From Comamonadaceae bacterium (GTDB lineage Bacteria > Pseudomonadota > Gammaproteobacteria > Burkholderiales > Burkholderiaceae_C), in assembly GCA_030528485.1 (NCBI GenBank), contig JAUMYU010000013.1, positions 1 to 42,614 on the forward strand: a stretch of 42,614 nucleotides of DNA, in the 5' to 3' direction. Shown piece by piece: positions 8,506-16,372 of this stretch (position 1 is its first letter; each line of letters opens with the position of its first letter). The notes below the pieces were generated by a model. The model saw only the letters and a program-made list of their open reading frames with translations, searched no databases and was not told the DNA's origin. The translations under genes were made by a program, and so were the position numbers.

Positions 8506-9354
8506 TCAAAGTGCCTGTGTGAAGCCGTGTTTGAAGGCTTGGAGCAGATTTTCCATGCGTTGCTCGACCGCATCGCTATCCAGCCCGCCCTGAGCATGCA
8601 GCAATTGGTCCATGAGGCGCTGGCAAAGCTCCCCATCATCCAGCATGGACTGCACTGCGCTGGCCGTCTCTGCCTTGCAAAGCACTGCGGCATCACGCCC
8701 CAGCAGTTGTGCACCGGCCAGCTCCACGTCCCCGTGGGCGGCCAACAGCAGTTGCGTTTCGGTGTCGTACAAGCGATCTTCGTTCTGGGCCGGCCCGTAG
8801 GCTTGGGCAATGAGCAAAAAATCCATGGCGTCCTTCTTCGTTTGGCTGGCCCGATCCCGCCAGGCCAGCAACTTCAAGATCGCCAGAGCGGGCAATGAGC
8901 AAGTTGGCACCGCCAGCCCTTTGCACAACTGCACAGTGAGCGCCGATTGCCAGGCTTCCTCAAAACCGGCGACGTTCATGACGATCGCGTGCTCGGGCGG
9001 CCAGGCAATGGATTGCCCCTTGGCCACCTTGCCAAACGGTATCAAGTCTAGTGGCCAGCGGCTGTTGTGCCACAAACGCTGCGCGCTGCCCTGGGCTGGA
9101 GTGAAGCGGCCCGATGCCACAAGCCGGTTTTTCAGCGCCTCGAATTCGGCCCAATCGTTGACATACAGGCCCAGATCCACATCGCGCGTGGCGCGACGGA
9201 TTTTTTGCCCCAGCACGTGCGTCAGCAGAATGTCGCGCGCCGTTGCACCGCCCACGAAGAAGGGCGTGCCCAGCTCCTGGGCTTGCTCGCTCACTTGCCC
9301 AAGGATTGCCAGCAGCTCGTCGGAGAGGGGCGATTCAGGCCGGATCGTCAGCAT
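8506..9354 (-). CDS. AbiEii-type nucleotidyltransferase toxin (type IV TA)
   Basis: 282-aa protein with a nucleotidyltransferase-like fold. It has a GGATARD loop at residues 35-41 and RDVDLGL at 57-63, whose two aspartates are the likely metal ligands. Later comes LPALAILKLLAWRDR with a downstream KKDAMDF, the usual AbiEii helix that carries the general base or charge pair. AbiEii toxins are held in check by an AbiEi partner and can cause reversible growth arrest or abortive phage infection (family knowledge). Start ATG 9354 overlaps the antitoxin end by 20 bases, which suggests coupled translation. The frame continues upstream inside the antitoxin gene but only as a shadow. It could instead be a non-toxic nucleotidyltransferase of the same fold. 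Confidence 0.82.
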   Translation of the reverse strand: MLTIRPESPLSDELLAILGQVSEQAQELGTPFFVGGATARDILLTHVLGQKIRRATRDVDLGLYVNDWAEFEALKNRLVASGRFTPAQGSAQRLWHNSRWPLDLIPFGKVAKGQSIAWPPEHAIVMNVAGFEEAWQSALTVQLCKGLAVPTCSLPALAILKLLAWRDRASQTKKDAMDFLLIAQAYGPAQNEDRLYDTETQLLLAAHGDVELAGAQLLGRDAAVLCKAETASAVQSMLDDGELCQRLMDQLLHAQGGLDSDAVEQRMENLLQAFKHGFTQAL

Positions 9355-10354
9355 GCAACAACTGCTCCCACAGGCGCGCGGCGGCCTCCCGGTTTCGGTC
9401 GTCGCGGCTGGCCAGCAAATCGGCGTAAACGAGCAAAGCCGGGGCCAGCCGCGGATCGCCGCCCTGGGCGCTGAAGGGCCAGAACGCATCCAACACCTCG
9501 ACCTCGCCCGCCGTATCCGGGCGCAAACGCTGCTGCACGATAAAGGGCGTGCGCGGCATCCAGCTGTAAATCGTCGCCTCGGCGGGCTGAAGATAGCCAT
9601 CCATGCGCTGCGCTGCCACCTCTGCTCCCCAGACGGCCTGGCCTGGCTGCAAAGTCATGTCCTGCCAATGGCGACCGGCCCCCACCGCGTAGCGCTGCGG
9701 CTGGAGTTTGTGCCGCAGCGCCACGTGGTAATGCTGTGCCCATTGCTGTACCAGCGCTGGCCTGGCCAGCAAGCGGCGGCGCACGGCATCGCCCGCGCTG
9801 AGATGGCCCATTTGTTGCAGCTCGCGCAGTGTCTTGCCCACCGAACCCAGCGCCACGCCCGCCTGGGCCGCCATGTCGCGCTGCGTCTGGCGCACCAAGC
9901 CCGGCTGCGTCAGCAAGGCAAACACGACGCGCAAACCATTGGCCGTGCCCCAAACGCCGTGGGGTGGCAGCGCCTGCGCCTGCTTGGAGCGGCGTTGGCC
10001 CGAGACGAACACCAGACAGCCCGGCACGTCGATGTGAACATTACCTGCCGCATCAATGAAGTTCAGGCCCAGCGCGCGGCAGGCCTGGGCCATCGTTTGC
10101 GAAAGGTAAGGCGCCACCAGCAAAGGCGGCTGCACCAGCCCGCGGGCCTGCTGCTGCAAGCCATACAGCGTTTCCAGGCGATCCACCGTGCGCCTGACCT
10201 CCACGGCAAACGCCACGCTGCGCCCGTCTGCCAGAGGCAGGCGCACCACCGCATCGCACCAGGGTTCAAGGCCCCAGTGCGTGCTTGCCAGCTCCAGGGG
10301 CACGCTCGCCTGTGCAGCCTGCAAGGTCTGTTCAAGAAGGGCTTGATCGTTCAT
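9335..10354 (-). CDS. AbiEi-family antitoxin / autoregulator (type IV TA)
   Basis: About 339 aa. The first third has CDAVVRLPLADGRS...VEVRRTVDRL and then PLLVAPYLS and FIDAAGNVHID. This pattern resembles the restriction-endonuclease-like domain found in some AbiEi proteins. A winged helix follows (RVVFALLTQPGLVRQTQRDMAAQAGVALGSVGKTL, about residues 130-170), and then a C-terminal domain. AbiEi proteins repress their own operon by binding inverted repeats and neutralise the toxin. Two palindromes sit directly upstream here, which fits. Candidate starts are ATG 10354 (used), ATG 10363 and GTG 10369; the last lies inside the promoter palindrome and is least likely. No good ribosome site is seen, so a very short leader is possible. 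Confidence 0.8.
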   Translation of the reverse strand: MNDQALLEQTLQAAQASVPLELASTHWGLEPWCDAVVRLPLADGRSVAFAVEVRRTVDRLETLYGLQQQARGLVQPPLLVAPYLSQTMAQACRALGLNFIDAAGNVHIDVPGCLVFVSGQRRSKQAQALPPHGVWGTANGLRVVFALLTQPGLVRQTQRDMAAQAGVALGSVGKTLRELQQMGHLSAGDAVRRRLLARPALVQQWAQHYHVALRHKLQPQRYAVGAGRHWQDMTLQPGQAVWGAEVAAQRMDGYLQPAEATIYSWMPRTPFIVQQRLRPDTAGEVEVLDAFWPFSAQGGDPRLAPALLVYADLLASRDDRNREAAARLWEQLLHADDPA

Positions 10355-10363
10355 ATTCCACAT

Positions 10364-10380
10364 GTTCACGTAACGTGAAC
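10364..10380. promoter_or_regulatory. Palindromic operator at the AbiE promoter, proximal
   Basis: GTTCACGT, one base, ACGTGAAC: an eight-base-arm palindrome just before the antitoxin start. A TAGAAT (minus strand, 10390-10385) lies next to it and is a plausible -10, which places the palindrome over the transcription start. This is the expected position for autorepression by the AbiEi protein. Confidence 0.6.
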
Positions 10381-10396
10381 GTTAATTCTAGATGAA

Positions 10397-10415
10397 CATC
10401 ATGCGACGCATGATG
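10397..10415. promoter_or_regulatory. Palindromic operator at the AbiE promoter, distal
   Basis: CATCATGCG-A-CGCATGATG is a perfect palindrome with nine-base arms. It covers the -35 side of the presumed antitoxin promoter. Its sequence differs from that of the proximal palindrome, so it may bind a different protein or the other half of an AbiEi assembly. A third, shorter inverted repeat GCCGTA/TACGGC follows at 10426-10445. Confidence 0.55.
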
Positions 10416-10567
10416 GCTTGACGCTGCCGTATGAGGACGTACGGCGCCGCCTGGGCCACGCAAGGGGACGTAGGCGCACAGACCAGCGCTCCGCCTGCCG
10501 ATCAGGGTTTTCCTGGGTGCTTCCAAAGGCACAATGTCACACGGGTCAACCATCTTTTTCCGCCAAG

Positions 10568-13309
10568 ATGCCGCACGCAAGCCAACCCCCTTCACCGCCC
10601 TGCCCGCCCGACTGGCATTTGCTGGACGCAGACGAGGCGCTGCGCGCCCAGCGCAGTGATGCCGCCTGCGGCCTCAGCGCCGATGAGGCCGCGCGCCGCC
10701 TGGCCGCGCATGGCCCCAATGCCCTGGCCACGCAGCAGGCGCGCTCCTGGCCCGCGCTGCTGCTGGCGCAGTTCCGCGATTTCATGATTGTGGTGCTGCT
10801 GGCCGCTGCGCTGGTTTCGGGCGCGCTGGGCGAGTGGGTGGACGCGCTGGTCATCGCCGTCATCGTGCTGCTCAACGCGGTGATTGGCTTCACCCAGGCG
10901 CGCCGGGCCGACCAGGCCATTGCCGCGCTGCGCCAGCTCGCGGCGGCGCAGGCCCAGGTGTTGCGCGACGGCCAGCCGCGCACGGTGCCCGCCAGCGAGC
11001 TGGCGCCGGGCGACATCGTGCTGCTGGAGGCGGGCGGACAGATTCCCGCCGATCTGCGCCTGCTGGAAGTGGCGCAACTGAAGGTGGACGAGTCCACGCT
11101 CACGGGTGAATCCGTCACCGTTGAAAAAAGCGTTGCCGCGCTGCCTGCCAATGGCGAAACGCTGGCCCTGGGCGACCGCGTCAACCTGGGCTTCAAGGGC
11201 ACGCTGGTCACCCACGGCCGTGCGCGGGGCCTGGTGGTGGCCACGGGCATGCAGACGGAGCTGGGCCGCGTCGCGGGTTTGCTGGGCGATGCCATCGATC
11301 GCCGCACGCCCTTGCAACGGCGGCTGGCGCGCTTTTCCCGCCAGCTTTCGCTGCTGGTGCTGCTGATCTGCCTGGGCCTGTTCGGCCTGGGGCTGGCGCG
11401 CGGCGAGCCGCCGCTGCTGATGCTGCTGACGGCCATCAGCCTGGCGGTCGCGGCCATCCCCGAGGCGCTGCCCGCCATCGTCACCGTGCTGCTGGCCGTG
11501 GGCGCGCGGCGCATGGCCGACTTCAACGCGCTGATCCGCCGCCTGCCCGCGGTGGAAACCCTGGGTTCGGTCAGCGTGATTTGCTCGGACAAGACCGGCA
11601 CGCTGACGCAAAACCGCATGCATGCCGAATTGGTGCTCGCCGGCGGCCAGGCCTGGCGCCCCGGCAACGCCAAAAACCACGACACAGACCACGCCGCAGC
11701 CGCCCTGCCCGCGCACCATGCCCTGCTGCGCGCCGCCGCGTTGTGCAACGACGCCAGCGCCCTCGACCCCGGCCAGGCCAGCGCCCCCGGCGGCTGGCAG
11801 GGCGACCCGACCGAAACCGCGCTGACCGCCGTGGCCGCGCAGGCGGGCTGGTTCAAGCCTGCGCTGGAAGCGGCCGCACCGCGCGTGCTGGAGCTGCCTT
11901 TTGATGCCGACCGCAAGCGCATGACCACCTTCCATCGCGACAGCGATCAGGGCCACGGCGGCTTCACCGCCTACACCAAGGGCGCGCCCGAGAGCGTGCT
12001 GCCGCGTTGCACCGGGCAATGGACGCCCGAGGGCGTGCAAGGGCTGGACGCGCGCGCGGTGCTGGCCGAGGCCGAGCGCCTGGCCGCGCAGGGCCTGCGC
12101 GTGATGGCCCTGGCCTGCCGCGCCTGGCCCGCGCTGCCGCCCGCGCCGCACAGCGCACAGGATGCAGAGACCATCGAAAGCGGGCTGGCGCTGTTCGGCC
12201 TGATCGGCCTGATCGACCCGCCGCGCGAGGAGGCCGCCGCCGCCGTGCGCGACTGCATCAGCGCCGGCATCCGTCCGGTGATGATTACCGGCGACCACCC
12301 GGCCACCGCGCTGGCCATCGCCCGCCGCCTGGGCATCGTGGGCACAGAGGAAACCGAAGTGCTCACCGGCGCGGCGCTGGCCGCGCTGGACGACGCGGCG
12401 CTCCAGGCCCGCGTGCAGGACGTGCGCGTGTACGCCCGCGTCGATCCGGCGCAAAAAATCCGCATCGTGCAGGCCCTGCAAGCGCATGGCCAGTTCGTCG
12501 CCATGACTGGCGACGGCGTCAACGACGCGCCCGCCCTCAAGGCCGCCGACATCGGCGTGGCGATGGGCCGGGGCGGCACCGACGTGGCGCGCGAGGCTTC
12601 CGCCCTGGTGCTGCTGGACGACAACTTCTCCACCATCGTCGCCGCCGTGCGCGAGGGGCGGCGCATCTACGACAACATCCGCAAGTTCGTGCGCTACGCC
12701 ATGACGGGCAACTGGGCCGAGGTGCTCACGCTCTCGGCCGCGCCCCTGCTGGGCCTGCCCATGCCGCTGCTGCCCATCCACATCCTGTGGGTCAACCTGG
12801 TCACCGACGGCCTGCCCGGCCTGGCGCTGGCGGCCGAACCGGCCGAGCGCGGCGTCATGCGCCGCCCGCCGCGCCCGCCCGGCGAAAGCCTGTTCGCCCA
12901 CGGCATGGGCTGGCACGTGCTGCTGGTGGGCGCGCTGCTGGCCGTGCTGTGCCTGGGCTTGCAGCACTGGGCCATCGCCACGGGCCAGGGGCACTGGCAA
13001 ACCATGGTCTTTACCGTGCTCACCCTGGGCCAGATGGCGCACGTGCTGGCCATCCGCTCCGAAACCGAGCCGCTGTGGCGCCTGGGCCTGGGCAGCAACC
13101 GGCCGCTGCTGGGCGCGGTCGCCCTGACCTTCGCCCTGCAAATGGCGACGATTTACGTGCCCTGGCTGCACCCGGTTTTCAAGACGCAGCCGCTGTCCGC
13201 CGGGGAACTGGCCCTGTGCCTGGCGCTGGCGGCATTGGTCTTTGTCGCCGTCGAGCTGGAAAAAGCCTGGCGGCGGCGCGCCCGCACTTTTGCGAAGAGC
13301 GCGCCATGA
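10568..13309 (+). CDS. Calcium-type cation-transporting P-type ATPase (P2A)
   Basis: 913-aa membrane pump, most similar in pattern to SERCA/PMR1-type Ca2+-ATPases that expel calcium at the cost of ATP. Domains in order: cation ATPase N-domain; actuator loop with TLTGESVTVEK (TGES); M4 with AIPEALP (near residue 297, the Ca2+-binding glutamate). Then the phosphorylation site SDKTGTLTQNR (Asp near residue 341), the nucleotide domain with KGAPE, the hinge TGDGVNDAPAL (near 647), and M6 with WVNLVTDGLPGLAL, whose Asn and Asp match Ca2+ ligands. Start ATG 10568 is chosen because the upstream 50 residues are Arg-rich and dissimilar. It overlaps the antiporter gene by four bases. Confidence 0.9.
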   Translation: MPHASQPPSPPCPPDWHLLDADEALRAQRSDAACGLSADEAARRLAAHGPNALATQQARSWPALLLAQFRDFMIVVLLAAALVSGALGEWVDALVIAVIVLLNAVIGFTQARRADQAIAALRQLAAAQAQVLRDGQPRTVPASELAPGDIVLLEAGGQIPADLRLLEVAQLKVDESTLTGESVTVEKSVAALPANGETLALGDRVNLGFKGTLVTHGRARGLVVATGMQTELGRVAGLLGDAIDRRTPLQRRLARFSRQLSLLVLLICLGLFGLGLARGEPPLLMLLTAISLAVAAIPEALPAIVTVLLAVGARRMADFNALIRRLPAVETLGSVSVICSDKTGTLTQNRMHAELVLAGGQAWRPGNAKNHDTDHAAAALPAHHALLRAAALCNDASALDPGQASAPGGWQGDPTETALTAVAAQAGWFKPALEAAAPRVLELPFDADRKRMTTFHRDSDQGHGGFTAYTKGAPESVLPRCTGQWTPEGVQGLDARAVLAEAERLAAQGLRVMALACRAWPALPPAPHSAQDAETIESGLALFGLIGLIDPPREEAAAAVRDCISAGIRPVMITGDHPATALAIARRLGIVGTEETEVLTGAALAALDDAALQARVQDVRVYARVDPAQKIRIVQALQAHGQFVAMTGDGVNDAPALKAADIGVAMGRGGTDVAREASALVLLDDNFSTIVAAVREGRRIYDNIRKFVRYAMTGNWAEVLTLSAAPLLGLPMPLLPIHILWVNLVTDGLPGLALAAEPAERGVMRRPPRPPGESLFAHGMGWHVLLVGALLAVLCLGLQHWAIATGQGHWQTMVFTVLTLGQMAHVLAIRSETEPLWRLGLGSNRPLLGAVALTFALQMATIYVPWLHPVFKTQPLSAGELALCLALAALVFVAVELEKAWRRRARTFAKSAP

Positions 13310-14304
13310 GCAGCATTTCCCCCGCATGGGTGTTTCTGGGCGGCTTGGCCCTGGTCGTGCTGGGTGCCGAGCTGCTGCTCAAAAGCGCCACGCGCATCGC
13401 CAATTTGCTGCGCGTCAGCCCCATCGTCATCGGGTTGACGGTGGTGGCGATTGGCACCAGCCTGCCCGAGCTGGCGGTGGGCATCACCGCCGCGACCGAG
13501 GGCAAGGGCGCGCTGGCGGTGGGCAACGTCGCGGGCGCCAACATCATGGTGCTGCTGCTGGTGCTGGGCCTGAGCGCGGCCATTGCCCCCCTGCCCATCC
13601 GCCCGCACAGCCTGCGGTTGGAAGTGCCCGCCATGATTGGCGCCGCGCTGGCGCTGCTCATCATGTCCATCGACGGCGCGCTCACCCGCACCGAAGGCGC
13701 GCTGCTGGCGCTGGCCGCGGGCTTTTACACCGCGCTGATCGTGCAATCGAGCCGGCGCGAGCGCCGCGCGGTGGCAGCGGAATTCATCAACGAATTCGCC
13801 AGCTCGCCCCTGCCGCCCCAAGCGCAGCGCCGCCAGTCCTTCATGCGCCATGCCGCGCTGCTGGCGCTGGCGATGGCCCTGACCATCGTGGGCGCCGACT
13901 GGCTGGTGGCCGGCGCCTCGGCCCTGGCCGAGGCTTTTGGCGTCTCGGACGCGGTGATCGGCCTGAGCATCGTGGCGCTGGGCACATCCTCGCCCGAACT
14001 CATCACCACCGTGGTCGCCACGCTGCGCGGCGACCGCGACGTCGCCATCGGCAACCTGCTGGGCAGCAGCGTTTACAACATCCTGGCCATCCTGGGCGCG
14101 GTAATGCTGACCGCGCCGCAGCCCATCGACATCAGCCGCGAGCTGCTGCTGATCGACTTGCCTGTCGCCACCGCCGTGGCGCTGGTCTGCCTGCCCGTGT
14201 TTCGCAGCGGGCGCCGGATCTCGCGCTCCGAAGGGCTGGGCTTCGTCGTCGCCTACCTCGCCTATATGACCTTGCTGCTTTTGACGCGAACCCAGGGCCT
14301 GTGA
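13306..14304 (+). CDS. Calcium/sodium antiporter (CaCA family, YrbG-like)
   Basis: 332-aa integral membrane exchanger made of two inverted halves. Each half carries the ion-binding alpha repeat: GTSLPELAVGI near residue 50 with VGNVAGANI, and GTSSPELITTVV near residue 226 with IGNLLGSSVYNI. These acidic and Asn residues bind Ca2+ in the family. The ATGA overlap with the upstream Ca2+-ATPase indicates one coupled operon, so the two proteins probably act together in calcium export: a high-affinity ATP-driven pump and a high-capacity exchanger. The exact counter-ion (Na+, H+ or K+) cannot be read from sequence. Confidence 0.92.
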   Translation: MSSISPAWVFLGGLALVVLGAELLLKSATRIANLLRVSPIVIGLTVVAIGTSLPELAVGITAATEGKGALAVGNVAGANIMVLLLVLGLSAAIAPLPIRPHSLRLEVPAMIGAALALLIMSIDGALTRTEGALLALAAGFYTALIVQSSRRERRAVAAEFINEFASSPLPPQAQRRQSFMRHAALLALAMALTIVGADWLVAGASALAEAFGVSDAVIGLSIVALGTSSPELITTVVATLRGDRDVAIGNLLGSSVYNILAILGAVMLTAPQPIDISRELLLIDLPVATAVALVCLPVFRSGRRISRSEGLGFVVAYLAYMTLLLLTRTQGL

Positions 14305-14329
14305 CGCCCTCACTTTGCACCCCGGCCAA

Positions 14330-14405
14330 TTTACAAATCAATGTAAAATTCATTTCAATACAATCATGCCAAAACAATAGTATTTTGTTTCTTTTGATTT
14401 GTAAA
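14330..14405. repeat. Dispersed AT-rich hairpin repeat, copy 3
   Basis: The outer arms are a perfect 12-base inverted repeat, TTTACAAATCAA (14330-14341) and TTGATTTGTAAA (14394-14405). The core AATCATGCCAAAACAA lies between them. It follows the antiporter stop and ends 11 bases before the LhgO-like start codon, so it contributes the leader of that gene. Confidence 0.75.
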
Positions 14406-14415
14406 AATAACGAAA

Positions 14416-15537
14416 ATGCACACCTTTCGACCCCAAAACAAAACCGCTCTCGTCATTGGCGCGGGCGTCATCGGCCTGGCGACGGGCCGGGCGCTGGCCC
14501 TAGCGGGCCATGAAGTCATCGTGCTGGAGACGGCCCGCGCCGCTGGCACGCAAACCAGCTCTCGCAGCAGCGAAGTCATCCACGCCGGCATTTACTACCC
14601 GCCCGGCTCGCTCAAAGCCGCGCTGTGCGTGCAAGGCAAGGAAATGCTGTACGAATACTGCGCCGCCCGCCACATCGCCTGCCAGCGCCTGGGCAAGCTC
14701 ATCGTCGCCACCACGCCTGCGCAGCAGCAACAGCTCGAAGCCATCGCCCAGCGCGCCTGGGCCAACGGGGTGGACGATTTGCAGCCGCTGACCCAGGCCC
14801 AGGCCCGGGCGCTGGAGCCAGCCCTGCATTGCGAAAGCGCGCTGCTCTCGCCCAGCACCGGCATCATCGACAGCCACGCCCTCATGCTCGCCCTGCGCGG
14901 CGACCTGGAGGACGCTGGCGGCATGATCGCCTTCATCTCCCCCGTGCAAAGCATCGACTGCACCCACCCCGACGGCCGCAAGCGCCTGCGCACCGAGGAC
15001 GGCACGGTGATCGAGGCCGATATCGTCGTCAACGCCGCAGGCCACGGCGCCATCCCGCTGGCTGGGCGCACGCAAGGGCTGGCCGCGCAGCACATCCCCA
15101 CAGCCTGGTTCGTCAAGGGCCAATACTTCACCCTCAGCGGGCCCGCGCCCTTCTCGCGCCTGATTTATCCCGTGCCGCAAACCGGCGGGCTGGGCATCCA
15201 TCTCACGCTGGATCTGGGCGGCCAGGCCCGCTTCGGCCCCGATGTGCAGTGGGTGGAGCACGCCGGCGATTTGCACGTGGACCCTGCCCAGCGCGAACGC
15301 TTTGCCCAGGCCATCCGCAGCTACTGGCCTGCGCTGGATGCGCAGCGCCTGCAACCGGGCTACGCGGGCATTCGCCCCAACATCGGCGGCCCGGGCGAAG
15401 CCGCGCCGGATTTCATCATCCAGGACGCCACCGTCCACGGCATCGCCGGGCTGGTCAACCTCTTTGGCATCGAATCGCCCGGCCTGACCAGTTGCCTGGC
15501 CATCGCACAGCTCTGCGCGCAAGCCGTGGCCGACTGA
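14416..15537 (+). CDS. FAD-dependent oxidoreductase, L-2-hydroxyglutarate oxidase-like
   Basis: 373-aa DAO-superfamily flavoprotein. It starts with a dinucleotide-binding [19 protein letters not shown] and ELE-like LETARAAG. Next comes [21 protein letters not shown], which is characteristic of the LhgO/L2HGDH branch. VVNAAGHGA and PNIGG close to the C-terminus fit FAD binding. Members oxidise L-2-hydroxyglutarate to 2-oxoglutarate and feed electrons to the quinone pool. The nearby gdhA also works on 2-oxoglutarate, but they are not one operon (efp lies between). Substrate is inferred, not shown; other 2-hydroxyacids or an unspecific family member are possible. ATG 14416 is the only sensible start. 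Confidence 0.85.
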   Translation: MHTFRPQNKTALVIGAGVIGLATGRALALAGHEVIVLETARAAGTQTSSRSSEVIHAGIYYPPGSLKAALCVQGKEMLYEYCAARHIACQRLGKLIVATTPAQQQQLEAIAQRAWANGVDDLQPLTQAQARALEPALHCESALLSPSTGIIDSHALMLALRGDLEDAGGMIAFISPVQSIDCTHPDGRKRLRTEDGTVIEADIVVNAAGHGAIPLAGRTQGLAAQHIPTAWFVKGQYFTLSGPAPFSRLIYPVPQTGGLGIHLTLDLGGQARFGPDVQWVEHAGDLHVDPAQRERFAQAIRSYWPALDAQRLQPGYAGIRPNIGGPGEAAPDFIIQDATVHGIAGLVNLFGIESPGLTSCLAIAQLCAQAVAD

Positions 15538-15698
15538 ATTTCTCTCTCCAGCCAAGGGAAAACGCCTACAAAAGCCGATAGAATCCACGCCCCGGGCGTT
15601 TTGCCAAGCGGCCTTGGGCGTTTGCCCCGCCGCCGCCCCACACTGCCCCTTCTTCTGCCCGCAAGGCAGGCTCCTTTGATCTCAAGACATTTCTGTTT

Positions 15699-16253
15699 AT
15701 GAAAATCGCGCAAGAAATCCGCGCCGGCAACGTCATCATGCACGGCAAGGATCCGATGATCGTCCTCAAAACCGAATACGCCCGTGGCGGCCGCGGCGCA
15801 GCCACCGTGCGCATGAAGCTCAAAGCCTTGCTCTCCAACATGGGCACTGAAGTCGTGTTCAAGGCCGACGACAAGATCGACAACGTCATCCTCGAGAAGA
15901 AAGAGTGCACCTACTCCTACTTCGCCGATCCGATGTACGTGTGGATGGACACCGAGTTCAACCAGTACGAAGTCGAAGCCGCCAACATGGGCGATGCCCT
16001 CAACTACCTGGAAGACGGCATGACCGCCGAAGTCGTGTTCTACGACGGCAAGGCCATCTCCGTGGAGCTGCCCACCATCGTCGAGCGCGAAATCACCTGG
16101 ACCGAGCCTGGCGTCAAGGGCGACACCTCGGGCAAAGTGCTCAAGCCCTCCAAAATCGCCACCGGCTTTGAAGTGGCCGTGCCACTGTTTGTCAACCAGG
16201 GTGATCGCATCGAAATCGACACCCGCACCGGCGAATACCGCAAGCGCGTCTAA
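15699..16253 (+). CDS. efp: Elongation factor P (Arg32 type)
   Basis: 184-aa translation factor that binds between the P and E sites and stimulates peptide bond formation at polyproline stretches. The three beta-barrel domains are recognisable, with the C-terminal signature [15 protein letters not shown]. The tip loop reads [13 protein letters not shown] and residue 32 is arginine, the residue rhamnosylated by EarP; the matching earP is at 4246 in this window. Start ATG 15699 gives the family length exactly. A strong hairpin terminator follows, so it is probably transcribed alone. Confidence 0.97.
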   Translation: MKIAQEIRAGNVIMHGKDPMIVLKTEYARGGRGAATVRMKLKALLSNMGTEVVFKADDKIDNVILEKKECTYSYFADPMYVWMDTEFNQYEVEAANMGDALNYLEDGMTAEVVFYDGKAISVELPTIVEREITWTEPGVKGDTSGKVLKPSKIATGFEVAVPLFVNQGDRIEIDTRTGEYRKRV

Positions 16254-16290
16254 GGGCCATCGGTACAAGCACAGCACACCCGCACCTGAA

Positions 16291-16322
16291 AAGCTCCATC
16301 CCTAGGGAAGGGGCTTTTTTTT
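16291..16322 (+). terminator. Rho-independent terminator of efp
   Basis: AAGCTCCATCCC, short loop, GGGAAGGGGCTT followed by eight or more T. The stem has one G-T pair and one mismatch and ends in a clear U tract, 37 bases after the efp stop. Confidence 0.85.
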
Positions 16323-16372
16323 GCCGCGCTTTCACTTTTTTTCATTCACCCATCAGCAGTAAAGGATTGTTC

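Noticed and set aside
7078-8898. 606-codon + strand open frame opposite pyk and the toxin gene
   Set aside because: Shadow spanning two unrelated real genes, without recognisable domains.
12007-13305. Upstream extension of the antiporter frame inside the Ca2+-ATPase gene
   Set aside because: The sequence before 13306 is an Arg-rich shadow; similarity to CaCA begins at the ATGA overlap.
10592-13327. 911-codon - strand open frame opposite the Ca2+-ATPase
   Set aside because: Low-complexity Gln/Gly/His-rich shadow; the + frame has DKTGTLT and all pump motifs.
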